Source of the DNA: Chloroflexota bacterium
Lineage (GTDB): Bacteria > Chloroflexota > Dehalococcoidia > SM23-28-2 > RBG-16-64-32
Direction: 5' to 3'
Assembly: GCA_029262695.1 (NCBI GenBank)
Contig: JAJCYV010000039.1
Location: 1 to 60,210 of the forward strand
Length of the DNA stretch: 60,210 nt
The position numbers were made by a program, and so were the translations under genes. Below, piece by piece: positions 1-9,492 of this stretch (position 1 is the stretch's first letter; each line of letters begins with the position of its first letter). The notes under the pieces are model-generated. The model saw only the letters and a list, made by a program, of their open reading frames with translations. It searched no databases and was not told the DNA's origin.

Positions 1-1160
1 AGCAGCAGCACCTCGCGCACGTCGCCCTTGAGGACGCCGGCCTGGATCGCCGCGCCGATGGCGACGACCTCGTCCGGGTTCACGCCCTTGTGCGGCTCGC
101 GCCCGAAGAACTCCTTGACCTTGTCAGTCGCCAGCGGCATGCGCGTCTGCCCGCCGACGAGGATCACCTCGCCCACTTCGTCCGGCTTCACCCTGGCGTC
201 GTCCAGCGCCTGGCGGACCGGCCCCATCGTCCTCGCGACGAGGTCGCCGACGAGCTGCTCCAGCTTGGCGCGCGAGAGCGTGATCGCCAGGTGCTTGGGG
301 CCGCCGGCGTCGGCCGTCACGAACGGCAGGTTGATCTCCGTCTCCTGAGTCGACGAAAGCTCGACCTTGGCCTTCTCGGCGGCCTCCTTGAGGCGCTGCA
401 ACGCCATGTTGTCCTGCTTGAGGTCGATGCCCTGGTCCTTCTTGAACTCCTCCACCAGCCAGTCGATGATCTGCTGGTCGAAGTCGTCGCCGCCCAGGTG
501 CGTGTCGCCGTTCGTCGACTTGACGTGGAACGTGCCGTCGCCGATCTCCAGGATCGAGATGTCGAACGTGCCGCCGCCCAGGTCGTAGACGGCGATCTGC
601 TTCTCGTCCTTCTTCTCCAGCCCGTACGCCAGCGCGGCGGCCGTCGGCTCGTTGATGATGCGCAGGACGTTGAGTCCGGCGATCTCGCCCGCGGCCTTGG
701 TCGCCTGGCGCTGCGAGTCGTTGAAGTAGGCGGGGACGGTGATCACGGCCTCGGTCACCTCGTCGCCCAGGTAAGCTTCAGCGTCGGCCTTCAGCTTCTG
801 CAGGATCATCGCGCTGATCTCCGGCGGGCTGTACGAGCGCTCGCCCATCCAGATGCGGGCGTCGCCGTTCTCGGCGGCGTCGATCTTGTAGGGCAGCACC
901 TTCAGGTCGCGCTGCACCTCTTCGTCGTCCAGGCGGCGGCCCATCAGGCGCTTGATCGAGAAGATCGTGTTCTCGGGGTTCGTCACGCCCTGCCGCTTGG
1001 CGACCTGGCCGACTAGCCGCTCGCCCCCCTTGTTGATCGCGATGACGGACGGCGTGGTGCGGCCGCCCTCGGCGTTCGGGATGACGACGGGCTCGCCGCC
1101 CTCCATCACCGCCATCGCGCTGTTCGTAGTCCCAAGGTCAATTCCAATTGCTCTAGCCAT
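1..1160 (-). CDS. dnaK: Chaperone DnaK (Hsp70), 3' part outside window
   Basis: Cytoplasmic Hsp70 chaperone; ATP-driven cycles of substrate binding with DnaJ and GrpE. The reading starts [14 protein letters not shown] (phosphate-1 loop) and contains the phosphate-2 motif [10 protein letters not shown] near residue 195 and the VGGQTRMP motif near residue 340. About 386 codons are present, nearly exactly the nucleotide-binding domain; the peptide-binding domain lies beyond the window edge. It is the last visible gene of hrcA-grpE-dnaK, and its ATG overlaps the grpE stop by 8 bp, so it is probably translationally coupled. The family assignment is essentially certain; only the 3' end is unknown. 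Confidence 0.98.
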   Translation of the reverse strand, partial: MARAIGIDLGTTNSAMAVMEGGEPVVIPNAEGGRTTPSVIAINKGGERLVGQVAKRQGVTNPENTIFSIKRLMGRRLDDEEVQRDLKVLPYKIDAAENGDARIWMGERSYSPPEISAMILQKLKADAEAYLGDEVTEAVITVPAYFNDSQRQATKAAGEIAGLNVLRIINEPTAAALAYGLEKKDEKQIAVYDLGGGTFDISILEIGDGTFHVKSTNGDTHLGGDDFDQQIIDWLVEEFKKDQGIDLKQDNMALQRLKEAAEKAKVELSSTQETEINLPFVTADAGGPKHLAITLSRAKLEQLVGDLVARTMGPVRQALDDARVKPDEVGEVILVGGQTRMPLATDKVKEFFGREPHKGVNPDEVVAIGAAIQAGVLKGDVREVLL

Positions 1161-1767
1161 TTGCGGGCTCTCCTTCTGTTTCCTCAGTCGGCTCTTCGCC
1201 ACTCGTGTCGCTGGCTTCGCTGCCCTTGCCGACGACTACCATCGCCGGGCGCAGGACGCGGTCGTGCAGCAGGTAGCCGCGCTGCACTTCGCTTATCACC
1301 TTGTTCTCTTCGCCCTCCACGTGCGCCACGGCCTCGTGGAACTGCGGGTCAAACGTCTCGCCTTCCGTCTTGATCGGCTTCACGCCGGCGCTCTCCAGCA
1401 GCGCGATCAGCTTGCGGTAGATCAGGTGCACGCCGTCGAACCACGTCATCCCGGCGATGTGCGCGTCCAGCGACCCGAACGCGCGCTCGAAGTCGTCCAC
1501 GATCGGCAGCAGGTTGATGATCAGCGAGGTGCCGGCGTAGCGCGAGGAGTCTGAGCGTTCCTTGTCGGAGCGGCGCTTGAAGTTCTGCAGGTCGGCCTCC
1601 GCGCGGCGCCAGTTGTCCAGGTAGCGCTGCGTGTCCTCCTCCGCCTTCTTCACGCGCTCCTCGATCGGCATGTCCTGGGCCGCGCCCGTCTGGGTCTCCT
1701 GGGGCTGGGCGCCGGAGTCGTCTGCGGACTCGGGCGAGTCGGCGGGTTGAGTTGTGTCCTTCTCCAT
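1153..1767 (-). CDS. grpE: Nucleotide exchange factor GrpE
   Basis: Dimeric co-chaperone that releases ADP from DnaK. The 204-residue protein has an acidic, low-complexity N-terminus, a coiled-coil stretch ([20 protein letters not shown] region, about residues 36-65) and the C-terminal beta domain with the family segment FDPQFHEAV. The chosen ATG at 1767 has GGAG about 7 bp upstream; an upstream in-frame ATG at 1812 would add 15 residues unlike GrpE. It sits 73 bp after hrcA and overlaps dnaK by 8 bp. Regulation is through the CIRCE element ahead of hrcA. Confidence 0.96.
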   Translation of the reverse strand: MEKDTTQPADSPESADDSGAQPQETQTGAAQDMPIEERVKKAEEDTQRYLDNWRRAEADLQNFKRRSDKERSDSSRYAGTSLIINLLPIVDDFERAFGSLDAHIAGMTWFDGVHLIYRKLIALLESAGVKPIKTEGETFDPQFHEAVAHVEGEENKVISEVQRGYLLHDRVLRPAMVVVGKGSEASDTSGEEPTEETEGEPANG

Positions 1768-1840
1768 GTTGTCTCCGGTCCTTATCGTTTCATCAGGCAA
1801 GGGTAAAGCCATGCGGCTACGACGTTGTTGGTGAGCCGTC

Positions 1841-2869
1841 CTACCTGAAGTAGACGCCCAGCAGCTCTTCCATGAGCGCCGACATGTAGCGCACCATCGC
1901 CACGTTGCGGCCGTAGTTCATACGAGTCGGCCCAACGACGCTGAGCACGCCGCGCAACCCTTCCGGGCCGCCGTAGCGTGTCGTGACGACGCTGCACAGA
2001 TGCATCTCGTCCACCGGGTGCTCGCCGCCGATGATTATCGACACGGCGTGCTCTCCGGCCAGGTCACCGCCGGCCGAGACCGGGATCGCCTTCGAGATGT
2101 TGCGCTCCTCGAGGACCCCCAGCAGGTCGACGACGCGCTCGCCCTCCGTGAACTCCGGCTGCTTGAGCAGGTCGCGCACGCCGTCCATGAACGATGGCTC
2201 CGGCGTCAGCTCATCGGCGGACTTCAAGAGGTCCCTCGTCGCCTGGCGCACCGTTACCTCGGCGGGCGAGGCGACCATCTTCTGCTCGCTGATCTCGGCG
2301 GCGCTCTTGCCGGCCACCAGGTCGTTGAGGCGCCGCGCCAGCGACGTCAGCTCCTCCTGAGTGAACGGCTCGTCCAGCATCAGCGTCTGCTGCAGCACGC
2401 GGGCCTCTTCGAGGACGACGATGAGCAGCGCCAGGTAGTCGTGCACGCCGACGAGTTCGATCCAGCGCACGCGTGGCTCGGGCGAGTGGGGAGTGGTGAC
2501 GACGGCGGCGTTGCGCAGCCGCGTCGCCAGGATCGCCGCCGCCAGCCGCGCCCACTCTTCGAGTTCGCGCGCGGCCTGATGGAACTGATGGCGGATCGTC
2601 TGGCGGAGGTCGTCAGTCAGCTCCTCCTCGTGCATCAGCGCTTCGACGTAGTAGCGGTAGCCGGTGTCAGTCGGCACGCGGCCGGCCGACGTGTGCGGCT
2701 GGGCGACGAGCCCCTCGTCCTCGAGTGCGGCCATCTCGTTGCGGATGGTGGCGGAGGAGAGCGGCAGTTCGTACTTGTCGACGAGCGTACGCGAGCCGAC
2801 CGGCTGCGCCGTCAGGACGTACTCTTCGACGATGTGCTGGAGGAGCTGTTTTCGGCGGTCTGTAAGCAT
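1841..2869 (-). CDS. hrcA: Heat-inducible transcription repressor HrcA
   Basis: Repressor of class I heat-shock genes that binds CIRCE and is stabilised by GroEL. The 342-residue protein has an N-terminal winged helix with the characteristic run SSATIRNEMAALEDEG followed by HTSAGRVPTDTGYR, then a GAF-like and dimerisation region. The start is taken as the ATG at 2869 (MLTDRRKQ); the longer in-frame start at 2896 would lie inside the CIRCE operator, which makes it implausible. First gene of the operon and therefore autoregulated. Confidence 0.96.
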   Translation of the reverse strand: MLTDRRKQLLQHIVEEYVLTAQPVGSRTLVDKYELPLSSATIRNEMAALEDEGLVAQPHTSAGRVPTDTGYRYYVEALMHEEELTDDLRQTIRHQFHQAARELEEWARLAAAILATRLRNAAVVTTPHSPEPRVRWIELVGVHDYLALLIVVLEEARVLQQTLMLDEPFTQEELTSLARRLNDLVAGKSAAEISEQKMVASPAEVTVRQATRDLLKSADELTPEPSFMDGVRDLLKQPEFTEGERVVDLLGVLEERNISKAIPVSAGGDLAGEHAVSIIIGGEHPVDEMHLCSVVTTRYGGPEGLRGVLSVVGPTRMNYGRNVAMVRYMSALMEELLGVYFR

Positions 2870-2883
2870 GATTCGTACCTGAA

Positions 2884-2910
2884 TTAGCACTCGCAAGGTG
2901 AGAGTGCTAA
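2884..2910 (-). promoter_or_regulatory. CIRCE operator (HrcA binding site)
   Basis: A perfect consensus CIRCE: TTAGCACTC at 2884-2892, a 9-nt spacer, and GAGTGCTAA at 2902-2910. It lies 14 bp upstream of the hrcA ATG and just downstream of a promoter -10 box, the usual place for HrcA to block transcription of hrcA-grpE-dnaK. Confidence 0.97.
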
Positions 2911-2918
2911 CCGCAAGA

Positions 2919-2948
2919 AGAGTAGCACCGGAACGTGCCAGATGTCAA
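2919..2948 (-). promoter_or_regulatory. Predicted housekeeping promoter of hrcA-grpE-dnaK
   Basis: Reading the minus strand, TTGACA (2943-2948) is followed after 18 bp by TACTCT (2919-2924). The start point would fall at or in the CIRCE element 8 bp further on. The -35 is perfect and the -10 is weak (3 of 6 bases). Confidence 0.7.
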
Positions 2949-3146
2949 GGTAACACGGGGTGTGGATGGGGCAGGCGGCGCGAGATGGCGCAGTGGCGCG
3001 CGTCGTCCCGAAAGCTTCGGCGTATGCCGGTGCCTGTTGGCTTTTCGGCGGGAATGTAATACCGTTGGCCGATATATCTCGGCATCCTGCCCGCGGAGCC
3101 GCGTTCGTGCAGGGCTGTCTCAGTCGCCTGAGGGAGGGCCACCATC

Positions 3147-4607
3147 ATGTTTCGATTCCGTTTGCCAGTTGTCCTGACGATTTGCGTGTTTGTGACGATT
3201 GCAGCCGTCCTTGCCGGATCCCACTTCGGGAGTTCCAGCGACACCCTGGGGGCGCAGCTCGGTGGTCCAGTGTTCGTCAGCGGTGACGATGCGGAGGATC
3301 ACTGCGCGGGCACGAACTGTGGCGGCCTCTATGCCGCGGTGCTGAAGTCCGCCGTGAACCTGTCTCAGAGCCCCGGAAGCGGCATTCTCGCCATCGACAT
3401 GGCCGACCCGGACTCAGTACCCGCCCTCAATTCCTGGAACGACCCGGCGAACGGCGGCCCCAACGTTTCGATCACAACCGTCACGGGGGCTGCCATCTCC
3501 TCAGTTGACTTCGCCAATTTTGACGTCATCTTCGTCCCCTCCGCCGAGCATGACGGCGGCGATCCTCCCGGCATCAGCAACGCCAGCCTGGCGCTTCTGA
3601 ACGGCCGCCAGGCGGACATTGTCAACTTTGTCAACAACCTCGGCGGCGGGCTGATCGCCCTGACGGAGCAGGATGCTGATCCGAACCTGGCATTCGGCTT
3701 CCTGCCGATCCCGCTGCAGTTCCAGAACGTCGACTACGTCGACGCGGAGCCTACAGCAGCGCTGGCAGCACTTGCGCCGGCGGCCAACGGGACGAATATG
3801 GACCACGACAACTGGCACAACGTCTGGACGGGACCGCCCGGCTTCGGCGGCCTGGACGTCCTGGCGGTGACGCCGGAGGTCCTTGACGCGAGCAATCAAC
3901 CGTCGGCCGCCATCCTTGGCGGGGCGCAGGTCGTTCTGCGCGGCCAGATCGACCTCACGCCAGACAGCGACCTCAACCCGACCGGTACGCAGCACACCGT
4001 CACGGCCACGGTCCTTGACCCGCTCGACAGCAGCCCCGTCTCCGGCGTTGATGTGGACTTCGAGGTAACAGCCGGGCCGAACGCGGGCGCGAACGGTCAG
4101 GGCGCCACGAACGCCAGCGGCCAGGCGACGTTCGCGTACACGGGCAGCGGCGGGACCGGGACCGATACCATCCAGGCCTGCTTCGTAGACTCGTCGCAGC
4201 ACCAGCAGTGTGACGTCGCGACGAAGGACTGGTTCGAGCCGACCCCGAGCCCCACCCCGGCAGGCCCGACCCCCATCGTTCGCGACCTCGTGTGGGGCGA
4301 CAACCAGTGTGACGATGAGGCCAACCCGATCGATTCGCTGATCACGCTGCGCTCGGACGCCGGCCTCTCCGTCAAGCTCAACGGCTGCCCGCCGATGGAT
4401 CAGGACATCGAGGTGCTATCGATCACGCCGGCCGGCCTGGGCGAGGGCGACGGCGACCCTCAGAACTGGGGCAACGTCGACTGCGACGCCTCGATCACGC
4501 CGGTCGACAGTCTCAAGATCCTGCGTTACGACGCCGGTCTGACCGTCCCCCAGGAGCAGGGCTGCCCGCCGATCGGCGACGGTGTGCAGATACAGTACGT
4601 GCCGTAA
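3147..4607 (+). CDS. Secreted protein with Ig-like domain and two C-terminal dockerin-like modules
   Basis: A 486-residue exported protein. Residues 1-35 form a signal peptide. Residues about 40-265 are an alpha/beta segment with hallmarks of a class I glutamine-amidotransferase-like fold, but I see no clear catalytic Cys. Residues about 270-350 look like a Big_1/invasin-type Ig domain (SGVDVDFEVTAGPNAGANG). A Pro/Thr linker precedes two dockerin-like modules at about 383 and 441, each with a D-x-[DNQ]-C-x(7)-D loop, then PxDSLxxLRxDAGL and a GCPP cysteine. The SD GGGAGGG is 9 bp before ATG. The C-terminal block (4250-4607) is nearly the same as the end of the gene at 38123. The function of the N-terminal region is unknown. 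Confidence 0.85.
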   Translation: MFRFRLPVVLTICVFVTIAAVLAGSHFGSSSDTLGAQLGGPVFVSGDDAEDHCAGTNCGGLYAAVLKSAVNLSQSPGSGILAIDMADPDSVPALNSWNDPANGGPNVSITTVTGAAISSVDFANFDVIFVPSAEHDGGDPPGISNASLALLNGRQADIVNFVNNLGGGLIALTEQDADPNLAFGFLPIPLQFQNVDYVDAEPTAALAALAPAANGTNMDHDNWHNVWTGPPGFGGLDVLAVTPEVLDASNQPSAAILGGAQVVLRGQIDLTPDSDLNPTGTQHTVTATVLDPLDSSPVSGVDVDFEVTAGPNAGANGQGATNASGQATFAYTGSGGTGTDTIQACFVDSSQHQQCDVATKDWFEPTPSPTPAGPTPIVRDLVWGDNQCDDEANPIDSLITLRSDAGLSVKLNGCPPMDQDIEVLSITPAGLGEGDGDPQNWGNVDCDASITPVDSLKILRYDAGLTVPQEQGCPPIGDGVQIQYVP

Positions 4608-4651
4608 GAGCGAGCGCCGCTGCCTCGTCCCGGCGGGGCCGTTACCGAATG

Positions 4652-4681
4652 TTGACCCTCCTTCCGGACGATTGCTATACT
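4652..4681 (+). promoter_or_regulatory. Predicted promoter for the small membrane protein / MBL hydrolase pair
   Basis: TTGACC (4652-4657), 18-bp spacer, TATACT (4676-4681), about 70 bp before the ATG at 4755. This is the best sigma-70-like match in this stretch. Confidence 0.65.
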
Positions 4682-4754
4682 CACGGCGACTTCCCGGGTG
4701 TTCCAACTGCCCCGCTAACCGGCGAGTTTCAGACCGCACGAAGGAGCTTTCTCC

Positions 4755-4913
4755 ATGGCAGAGAACGACGAAGGCCAGGAAAAGAAAAAGGGAGGCGGTA
4801 TCAAGCGCCTCTTCGGCCTGCTCGCGATCATCGGCGCCGTCTTCGCCGTCCTGACGTTCTGGCGACGCCGCGGCGGCGACGACGACGACTTCGACGACGA
4901 CGACGAAATCTAG
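4755..4913 (+). CDS. Small single-pass membrane protein with charged ends
   Basis: A 52-residue ORF. It has a Lys-rich N-terminus (EKKKGGGIKR), one hydrophobic helix of about 17 residues (LFGLLAIIGAVFAVLTF), a WRRRGG stop-transfer and an Asp-rich tail (DDDDFDDDDEI). AAGGAG lies 8 bp upstream of the ATG, and a good promoter precedes it. No family recognised. The very acidic tail after the helix could sit in the cytoplasm (positive-inside rule is ambiguous here). The MBL-fold gene follows 51 bp later and is probably co-transcribed. Confidence 0.7.
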   Translation: MAENDEGQEKKKGGGIKRLFGLLAIIGAVFAVLTFWRRRGGDDDDFDDDDEI

Positions 4914-4964
4914 ACGCCGGTCCACTACCCTGGCTACGATTTCACCGCCTGACGCCTGCGCCTG

Positions 4965-5612
4965 ATGGAGATCGTCTGGCTTGGACACTCCTTCTTCCGC
5001 ATCCGCGCGCGCGAAGCGACCGTCATAACGGATCCCTGTCCGCCGTCCACCGGCTACACGACCGGCAAGCCGACCGCGGACGTCATCACGCTCAGCCACG
5101 CCCACGACGACCACACCTACCTGAAGACTGTCGCCGGCAAGCCGACCGTCATCGATAGCGCCGGTGAATACGAGATCTCCGGCGCCTTCCTGACCGCGAT
5201 CCCCACGTACCACGATGGGGAGAAGGGCGGCGAACGAGGCAAGAACCTGGCCTTCGTGATCGAGATGGAGGGCATCAAGATCTGTCACCTCGGCGACTTG
5301 GGCCACACTCCCACGGCCGATCAGGCGGAGGACATGACCGGCGCCGACGTCCTCATGATCCCCGTCGGCGGCGATTCGACGATCGACGGCGCCAAGGCGG
5401 CGGAGATCGTCTCGATGCTCGATGCTCGCATCGTGATCCCGATGCACTACAAGACGCCTGTCGCCAAGGGCAACCTGGAGCCGGCTGACCGCTTCCTCAA
5501 GGAGATGCAGGCGACCGCGGTCCAGGCGCAGCCAAAGCTCTCGATCACCTACAACACCGTTCCTTCGGACACTCAGGTGATGCTGCTGGACTACCGGGGC
5601 AAGAACGGCTAG
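4965..5612 (+). CDS. MBL-fold metal-dependent hydrolase (UlaG/YtkL-like)
   Basis: A 215-residue cytoplasmic metallo-beta-lactamase-fold hydrolase. The zinc motif SHAHDDH is at residues 44-50, with further ligands at H(LGDLGH) near 108-113 and the terminal IPMHYKTP histidine. The size and the compact single-domain form match the UPF0173/UlaG-like hydrolases, whose substrates are mostly unknown. It follows the small membrane protein on the same strand, and its last 4 bp overlap tail-to-tail with the SGNH hydrolase gene. The ATG lacks a strong SD. Substrate cannot be inferred. Confidence 0.9.
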   Translation: MEIVWLGHSFFRIRAREATVITDPCPPSTGYTTGKPTADVITLSHAHDDHTYLKTVAGKPTVIDSAGEYEISGAFLTAIPTYHDGEKGGERGKNLAFVIEMEGIKICHLGDLGHTPTADQAEDMTGADVLMIPVGGDSTIDGAKAAEIVSMLDARIVIPMHYKTPVAKGNLEPADRFLKEMQATAVQAQPKLSITYNTVPSDTQVMLLDYRGKNG

Positions 5613-6571
5613 CGTCGGCCGCGCACAACGAAGTACGCCGCGCCTACGAACGCGCCGGCGACGAAGGCGAGAGGCACGATCACCAGCAGCAACGTCAGGC
5701 TGACGTTGTCATCGCCGCCGCTGTCGTCGGTCAGCGCCGGGCCCGGGCTGGGCTGCTGCACCAGGTCCGTGGGCAGGGCCACGTCCCGGCCTTCGATTGC
5801 GGCGATCAGCGCTTCTGAGAGCACGCGGTGGCCGTCGTTGTTGGCGTGGACGCCGTCGGGGGCCACCCACTGCTCACCGCTGCGCTTAAACAGCTCGTGG
5901 ACCGTGACGAAGCGGGCGCCGAGTTCATCGTCCGCGGAAACGGCGGCGATCACGCCGTTCACCTGCTGCACGCCGATCGCGGCGACGGCCTCCTGCGGCT
6001 CGCCGGCCCCTGCGTATGGATGATAGACGTCGACTACGTAGACATCCGCCGCCGGAGCCGCCCCGCGTAACTCCCTCAATACCCGCGTCAGGTTCGTCTG
6101 CAGATCGCCCAGCATCGCGTTGAGGGCGCTCCGGCAGAGGCCGCTGGCTGCGTCCTCGAAGCACGGCGAGTCCGGCCTGGACAGCGCTGAGAGATCGCTG
6201 CTGCCGATGTCGATGCTGATGACCGCAACGTCGTCGCTGGTCTCGCTGTCGGACTGGCGCGTCGCGATCTCGGTCAGCGCCCGTTCCAGCTGGCCGCCCG
6301 GCGCGATGAGATCGGCGCTGGTGGCGTCCGGTTCGCTGAGGTTGATCAGCTCAAGGCCGCTGCCGGCGAAGAGTCCCTCACCGAGGGCGCCCGCCGTCAG
6401 TGCGACATAACCCTCGGCTGCCGGGTTGGTCGCGCCGACACCGAACGCGAGCGAATCGCCGAGCGCCAGGTAGGCCGGTTCGGTCTCAGCAGAGGCTGTG
6501 CCGGCTGTGGCGAACGGGGTGAGGGCGAGCAAGAGTAACGCCGCCAGCGGCGGCAGGGCGCGGATCATCAT
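5609..6571 (-). CDS. Membrane-anchored SGNH/GDSL-type hydrolase
   Basis: A 320-residue exported esterase/lipase-like protein. A signal peptide covers residues 1-28, block I is LALGDSLAFG (catalytic Ser), and block V is DGVHANNDGH (Asp and His of the triad). Block III reads IDIGSSDL where the family normally has GxND, so the oxyanion Asn is replaced. A C-terminal hydrophobic helix (about 295-315) followed by RGRR would anchor it in the membrane with the catalytic domain outside. It lies 12 bp after the LysM/M23 peptidase gene on the same strand, so a role in envelope remodelling is plausible but inferred. Confidence 0.85.
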   Translation of the reverse strand: MMIRALPPLAALLLLALTPFATAGTASAETEPAYLALGDSLAFGVGATNPAAEGYVALTAGALGEGLFAGSGLELINLSEPDATSADLIAPGGQLERALTEIATRQSDSETSDDVAVISIDIGSSDLSALSRPDSPCFEDAASGLCRSALNAMLGDLQTNLTRVLRELRGAAPAADVYVVDVYHPYAGAGEPQEAVAAIGVQQVNGVIAAVSADDELGARFVTVHELFKRSGEQWVAPDGVHANNDGHRVLSEALIAAIEGRDVALPTDLVQQPSPGPALTDDSGGDDNVSLTLLLVIVPLAFVAGAFVGAAYFVVRGRR

Positions 6572-6583
6572 GCGCGTGGGCTT

Positions 6584-7738
6584 CTAGGGCAGGTAGGCCA
6601 GGGGGTCCACGGGGATGCCGCCGGACCAGATCTCGAAGTGCAGGTGCGCCCCGGTCGAATAGCCGGTGCTGCCAAGCCCGCCCACAGCTTCTCCCTGGTT
6701 CACCCACTGGCCCTGCGCAACCCAGATCTCCGAGAGGTGGGCGTACGTCGTGCGGAACCCGTTGCCGTGGTCAACGATGACGTGATAGCCATAGCCCCAG
6801 TCGTCCCACGCTGCCAGGACTACCGTGCCGCTGGCCACTGAGGCGATCGGTGCTCCCCAGTTGCCGAAGCCGTCGAGGTCGATCCCCTTGTGGTAGCTAG
6901 CTCCTTGTGGCTCGCCGAAGTACGTCGTGAGCGAGCTGCTGTACGGCCAGATGAAGCCGACGCTGGCCACAGGCGCCGGAGCGGGCGCCGGCGTGTCGAG
7001 GCTGGCCGCCGCGGGCACCGGGCCCGAGACGGGGTCGACGCCCTCGTCGATGAGCACGGGCGCGGTCGTTGGCGGCGGGACGGCGCCCGGGATGACCAGC
7101 ACCGTGCCGTCGATCAGGCTATCCGGCGAGGTTAGCTTGTTCGGTTCGTAGCTCACGATCGAGTCCACGGTGACGTCGTAGTAAGCGGCGAGGTCGCCCA
7201 GCGTGTCACCAAGCGTCACATTGTAGACGATTCCGTCGACGCCGGGGACGAGCAACGTGCCGCCGATGTAGAGAAGGTCCGGGTCGACGCTGACCAGAGG
7301 ATTGTTCCAGAGCAGGTAGGCCTCGCTGATGCCGTAGTTCGCGGCGATCCCGCCCATCGTGTCGCCCGGCTGGATGGTGTAGGTGAAGAACGGAGGGAGC
7401 GGCTCGCGGACTGTGGCGACCAAGTCTGCGGTCGGCTCCGGTGCGGGGGATGCCGTCGTCGCGATGACCTCGGCCTCGTGGCGGGCGATTAAGGAAGGCA
7501 CTGTGGAGATGAGCGCCGCGGGCTTCAGGTAGCCGGCCCTGGCCTCAGCCACCGGTCCGGTCGGAATGCTGGAGACGGTTGTCGGGCTGGGGTCAGCGAC
7601 ACCACCGGCAACGGCCGTGACGACAGCGACGAATGCCAGTGTTAGGAGAATGCCGTGCAGCGCGTAATGCCGGTATTGAGTGAGCGACTGCCCGGCAGCT
7701 TTCAGGCGAGACGAGTGCTCTTCACGGTCCGGCGGCAT
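6584..7738 (-). CDS. LysM-domain M23 family metallopeptidase
   Basis: A 384-residue envelope peptidase. One N-terminal membrane helix lies at about 27-46, then a Pro/Ala linker, two LysM domains (about 119-163, YTIQPGDTMGGIAANYG; and about 170-215, YNVTLGDTLGDLAAYY), a second linker, and an M23 lysostaphin-like domain with HKGIDLDG and HLHFE supplying the zinc ligands. LysM binds peptidoglycan glycan; M23 enzymes cut peptide cross-links, though some are non-catalytic activators (EnvC/NlpD type). All M23 ligands appear present. It is followed by the SGNH hydrolase gene 12 bp downstream. A good promoter lies upstream at 7867-7896. Confidence 0.93.
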   Translation of the reverse strand: MPPDREEHSSRLKAAGQSLTQYRHYALHGILLTLAFVAVVTAVAGGVADPSPTTVSSIPTGPVAEARAGYLKPAALISTVPSLIARHEAEVIATTASPAPEPTADLVATVREPLPPFFTYTIQPGDTMGGIAANYGISEAYLLWNNPLVSVDPDLLYIGGTLLVPGVDGIVYNVTLGDTLGDLAAYYDVTVDSIVSYEPNKLTSPDSLIDGTVLVIPGAVPPPTTAPVLIDEGVDPVSGPVPAAASLDTPAPAPAPVASVGFIWPYSSSLTTYFGEPQGASYHKGIDLDGFGNWGAPIASVASGTVVLAAWDDWGYGYHVIVDHGNGFRTTYAHLSEIWVAQGQWVNQGEAVGGLGSTGYSTGAHLHFEIWSGGIPVDPLAYLP

Positions 7739-8040
7739 TCGGCCACGCCGGCGTGGAGCGTGCGGGTCTCGTATGTTAAACCTCCCTATCGTCGGGTCCA
7801 GGCGTGCCCTGGTTTGGGCCCGGCTCCAGTCCGGTTCCTGCTCAGTTTTGCAGCTATTTGCCGGGGATTATACCCCACTTGTCCAGTATTTCACAAATTG
7901 ACAAATTATCCGCTGTCCCGGACAAGCTCGCAACTCAAGTACAAAGTTTGGTTGTTCGCCTGCTTAGGTTCAACCCGTGTGCGAGCCACGAGCGCGCGCG
8001 ATTGGGAGAGGTTCTGGGCGGTCTGCTGCCTGCCGGGAGG
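7739..8040. other. Intergenic region between M23 peptidase and rho
   Basis: About 300 bp without a convincing gene. It carries the minus-strand promoter of the M23 gene and a 14-bp perfect palindrome at 7743-7756 just before that gene's start. I see no intrinsic terminator after rho here, and the short plus-strand frames lack SD and protein character. Confidence 0.6.
7867..7896 (-). promoter_or_regulatory. Predicted promoter of the LysM/M23 peptidase gene
   Basis: On the minus strand TTGTGA (7891-7896), 18-bp spacer, perfect TATAAT (7867-7872). The leader would be about 120 nt. The -10 box is flanked by GGGG and CCCC. Confidence 0.65.
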
Positions 8041-9303
8041 CTAGATCGCTTCTTTGAGCGTTGCCAGGAACTCTGCGTTCGTCTTTGTGCGCGTCAGCCG
8101 GTCGAGAATCAGCTCCGTAGATTCGCCCGAGTTTTGCGACTGGCTGCCGACGAGCGATGTCATCCGGCGCAGGAGGACGATGCGCTTGTGCGTGTCCTCG
8201 TCCAGCAGCAGATCGTCGCGGCGGGTGCCGCTCTTCTGGATGTCGATCGAGGGGTAGACGCGCTTTTCGGCGAGGCGGCGGTCCAGCCACAGCTCCCAGT
8301 TGCCGGTGCCCTTGAACTCCTCGAAGATCACTTCGTCCATCCGGCTGCCGGTGTCGACGAGGCAGGTCGCGAGGATCGTCAGGCTGCCGCCGCCTTCCAC
8401 GTTGCGGGCGGCGCCGAACAGCCGCTTCGGCGGGTGCAGGGCGACGGGGTCGATGCCGCCGGAAAGCGTGCGGCCGGACGGCGGTAGTGCCAGGTTGTAG
8501 GCGCGGGTGAGGCGCGTGATGCCGTCGAGGAGGACCATGACGTTGCGGCCGCCCTCGACGAGGCGCTTGGCGCGCTCCAGCGCCAGCTCGGCCACTCGCG
8601 TCTGCTCTGCCACCGGGTCGTCGAAGGTCGCGGCGACGACTTCGGCATCGACGACGGAGCGCCGCCAGTCCGTGACCTCTTCCGGTCGCTCGCCGATGAG
8701 CGCGACGATGATGTAGATGTCTTCGTAGCGCTTGGCCGCGGCGGTGGCGATCGTCTTGAGGAGGAGCGTCTTACCGGCCTTCGGCGGCGAGACGATGAGG
8801 CCTCGTTGTCCGCGGCCGACGGGTGCTATGAGGTCGATCACGCGGGTCGAGAGGTTGGTGATGCCTTCCTCGAGCTTGAGCATCTCGTCCGGGAAGATCG
8901 GCGTCAGCTGCTCGAAGTACGGCCGTTGCTTGGCAGTTTCGGGGTCGAGGCCGTTGATCGAGTCAACGCGCAGCAGGCCATAGTATTTCTCCGAGTCCTT
9001 CGGCTGGCGGACGGCGCCCATTACGTAGTCGCCGGAGCGCAGCGCGAAGCGCCGGACCTGCGTCTGGGAGACGTAGACGTCGCTGAGGCTCGGGCTCAAG
9101 CCCTGCGTGCGCAGGAAGCCGAAGCCGTCGGATGCCATCTCCAGGATGCCGCCGGCGAAGTAGTTGCCTTCGCCCTCTGCCTTGGCCTGCATGATCTTGA
9201 AGACGAGGTCTTGCTTGCGCAGGCCGCTGGCGCTGACGCCCAGCTCTTTGGCGACGTCAACCAGTTCGTCCTTTGTCTTGGTTTCGAGTTCAGTAAGGTT
9301 CAA
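8041..9303 (-). CDS. rho: Transcription termination factor Rho
   Basis: Hexameric RNA-dependent ATPase that ends transcription. The 420-residue protein has an N-terminal helical domain ([10 protein letters not shown]), a cold-shock-like RNA-binding domain (DGFGFLRT...[12 protein letters not shown]), Walker A PPKAGKT and the [11 protein letters not shown] region with the Q/R-loop segments. The start is chosen as TTG at 9303 ([14 protein letters not shown]), which aligns with the usual Rho N-terminus and has GGAG 5 bp upstream. The upstream TTG at 9321 would add six residues and has no SD. Length is normal for the family. Confidence 0.97.
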   Translation of the reverse strand: MNLTELETKTKDELVDVAKELGVSASGLRKQDLVFKIMQAKAEGEGNYFAGGILEMASDGFGFLRTQGLSPSLSDVYVSQTQVRRFALRSGDYVMGAVRQPKDSEKYYGLLRVDSINGLDPETAKQRPYFEQLTPIFPDEMLKLEEGITNLSTRVIDLIAPVGRGQRGLIVSPPKAGKTLLLKTIATAAAKRYEDIYIIVALIGERPEEVTDWRRSVVDAEVVAATFDDPVAEQTRVAELALERAKRLVEGGRNVMVLLDGITRLTRAYNLALPPSGRTLSGGIDPVALHPPKRLFGAARNVEGGGSLTILATCLVDTGSRMDEVIFEEFKGTGNWELWLDRRLAEKRVYPSIDIQKSGTRRDDLLLDEDTHKRIVLLRRMTSLVGSQSQNSGESTELILDRLTRTKTNAEFLATLKEAI

Positions 9304-9492
9304 GTCAACTCCATATGGCAATAGGGGGTGAGGATGGGCTCAAATAAAGAATGCCTCGATTGAGAGAACTATGAGAAGAGGATCTTGCGACCACCGCCCG
9401 CAGGCCGGTCACCATTTACGGTACTCCAATCATATTAGACGCGCAATACCCCTCCGGCGTTAGCTCCAGAGCCTCGGGGCTGCTCCAGCACT

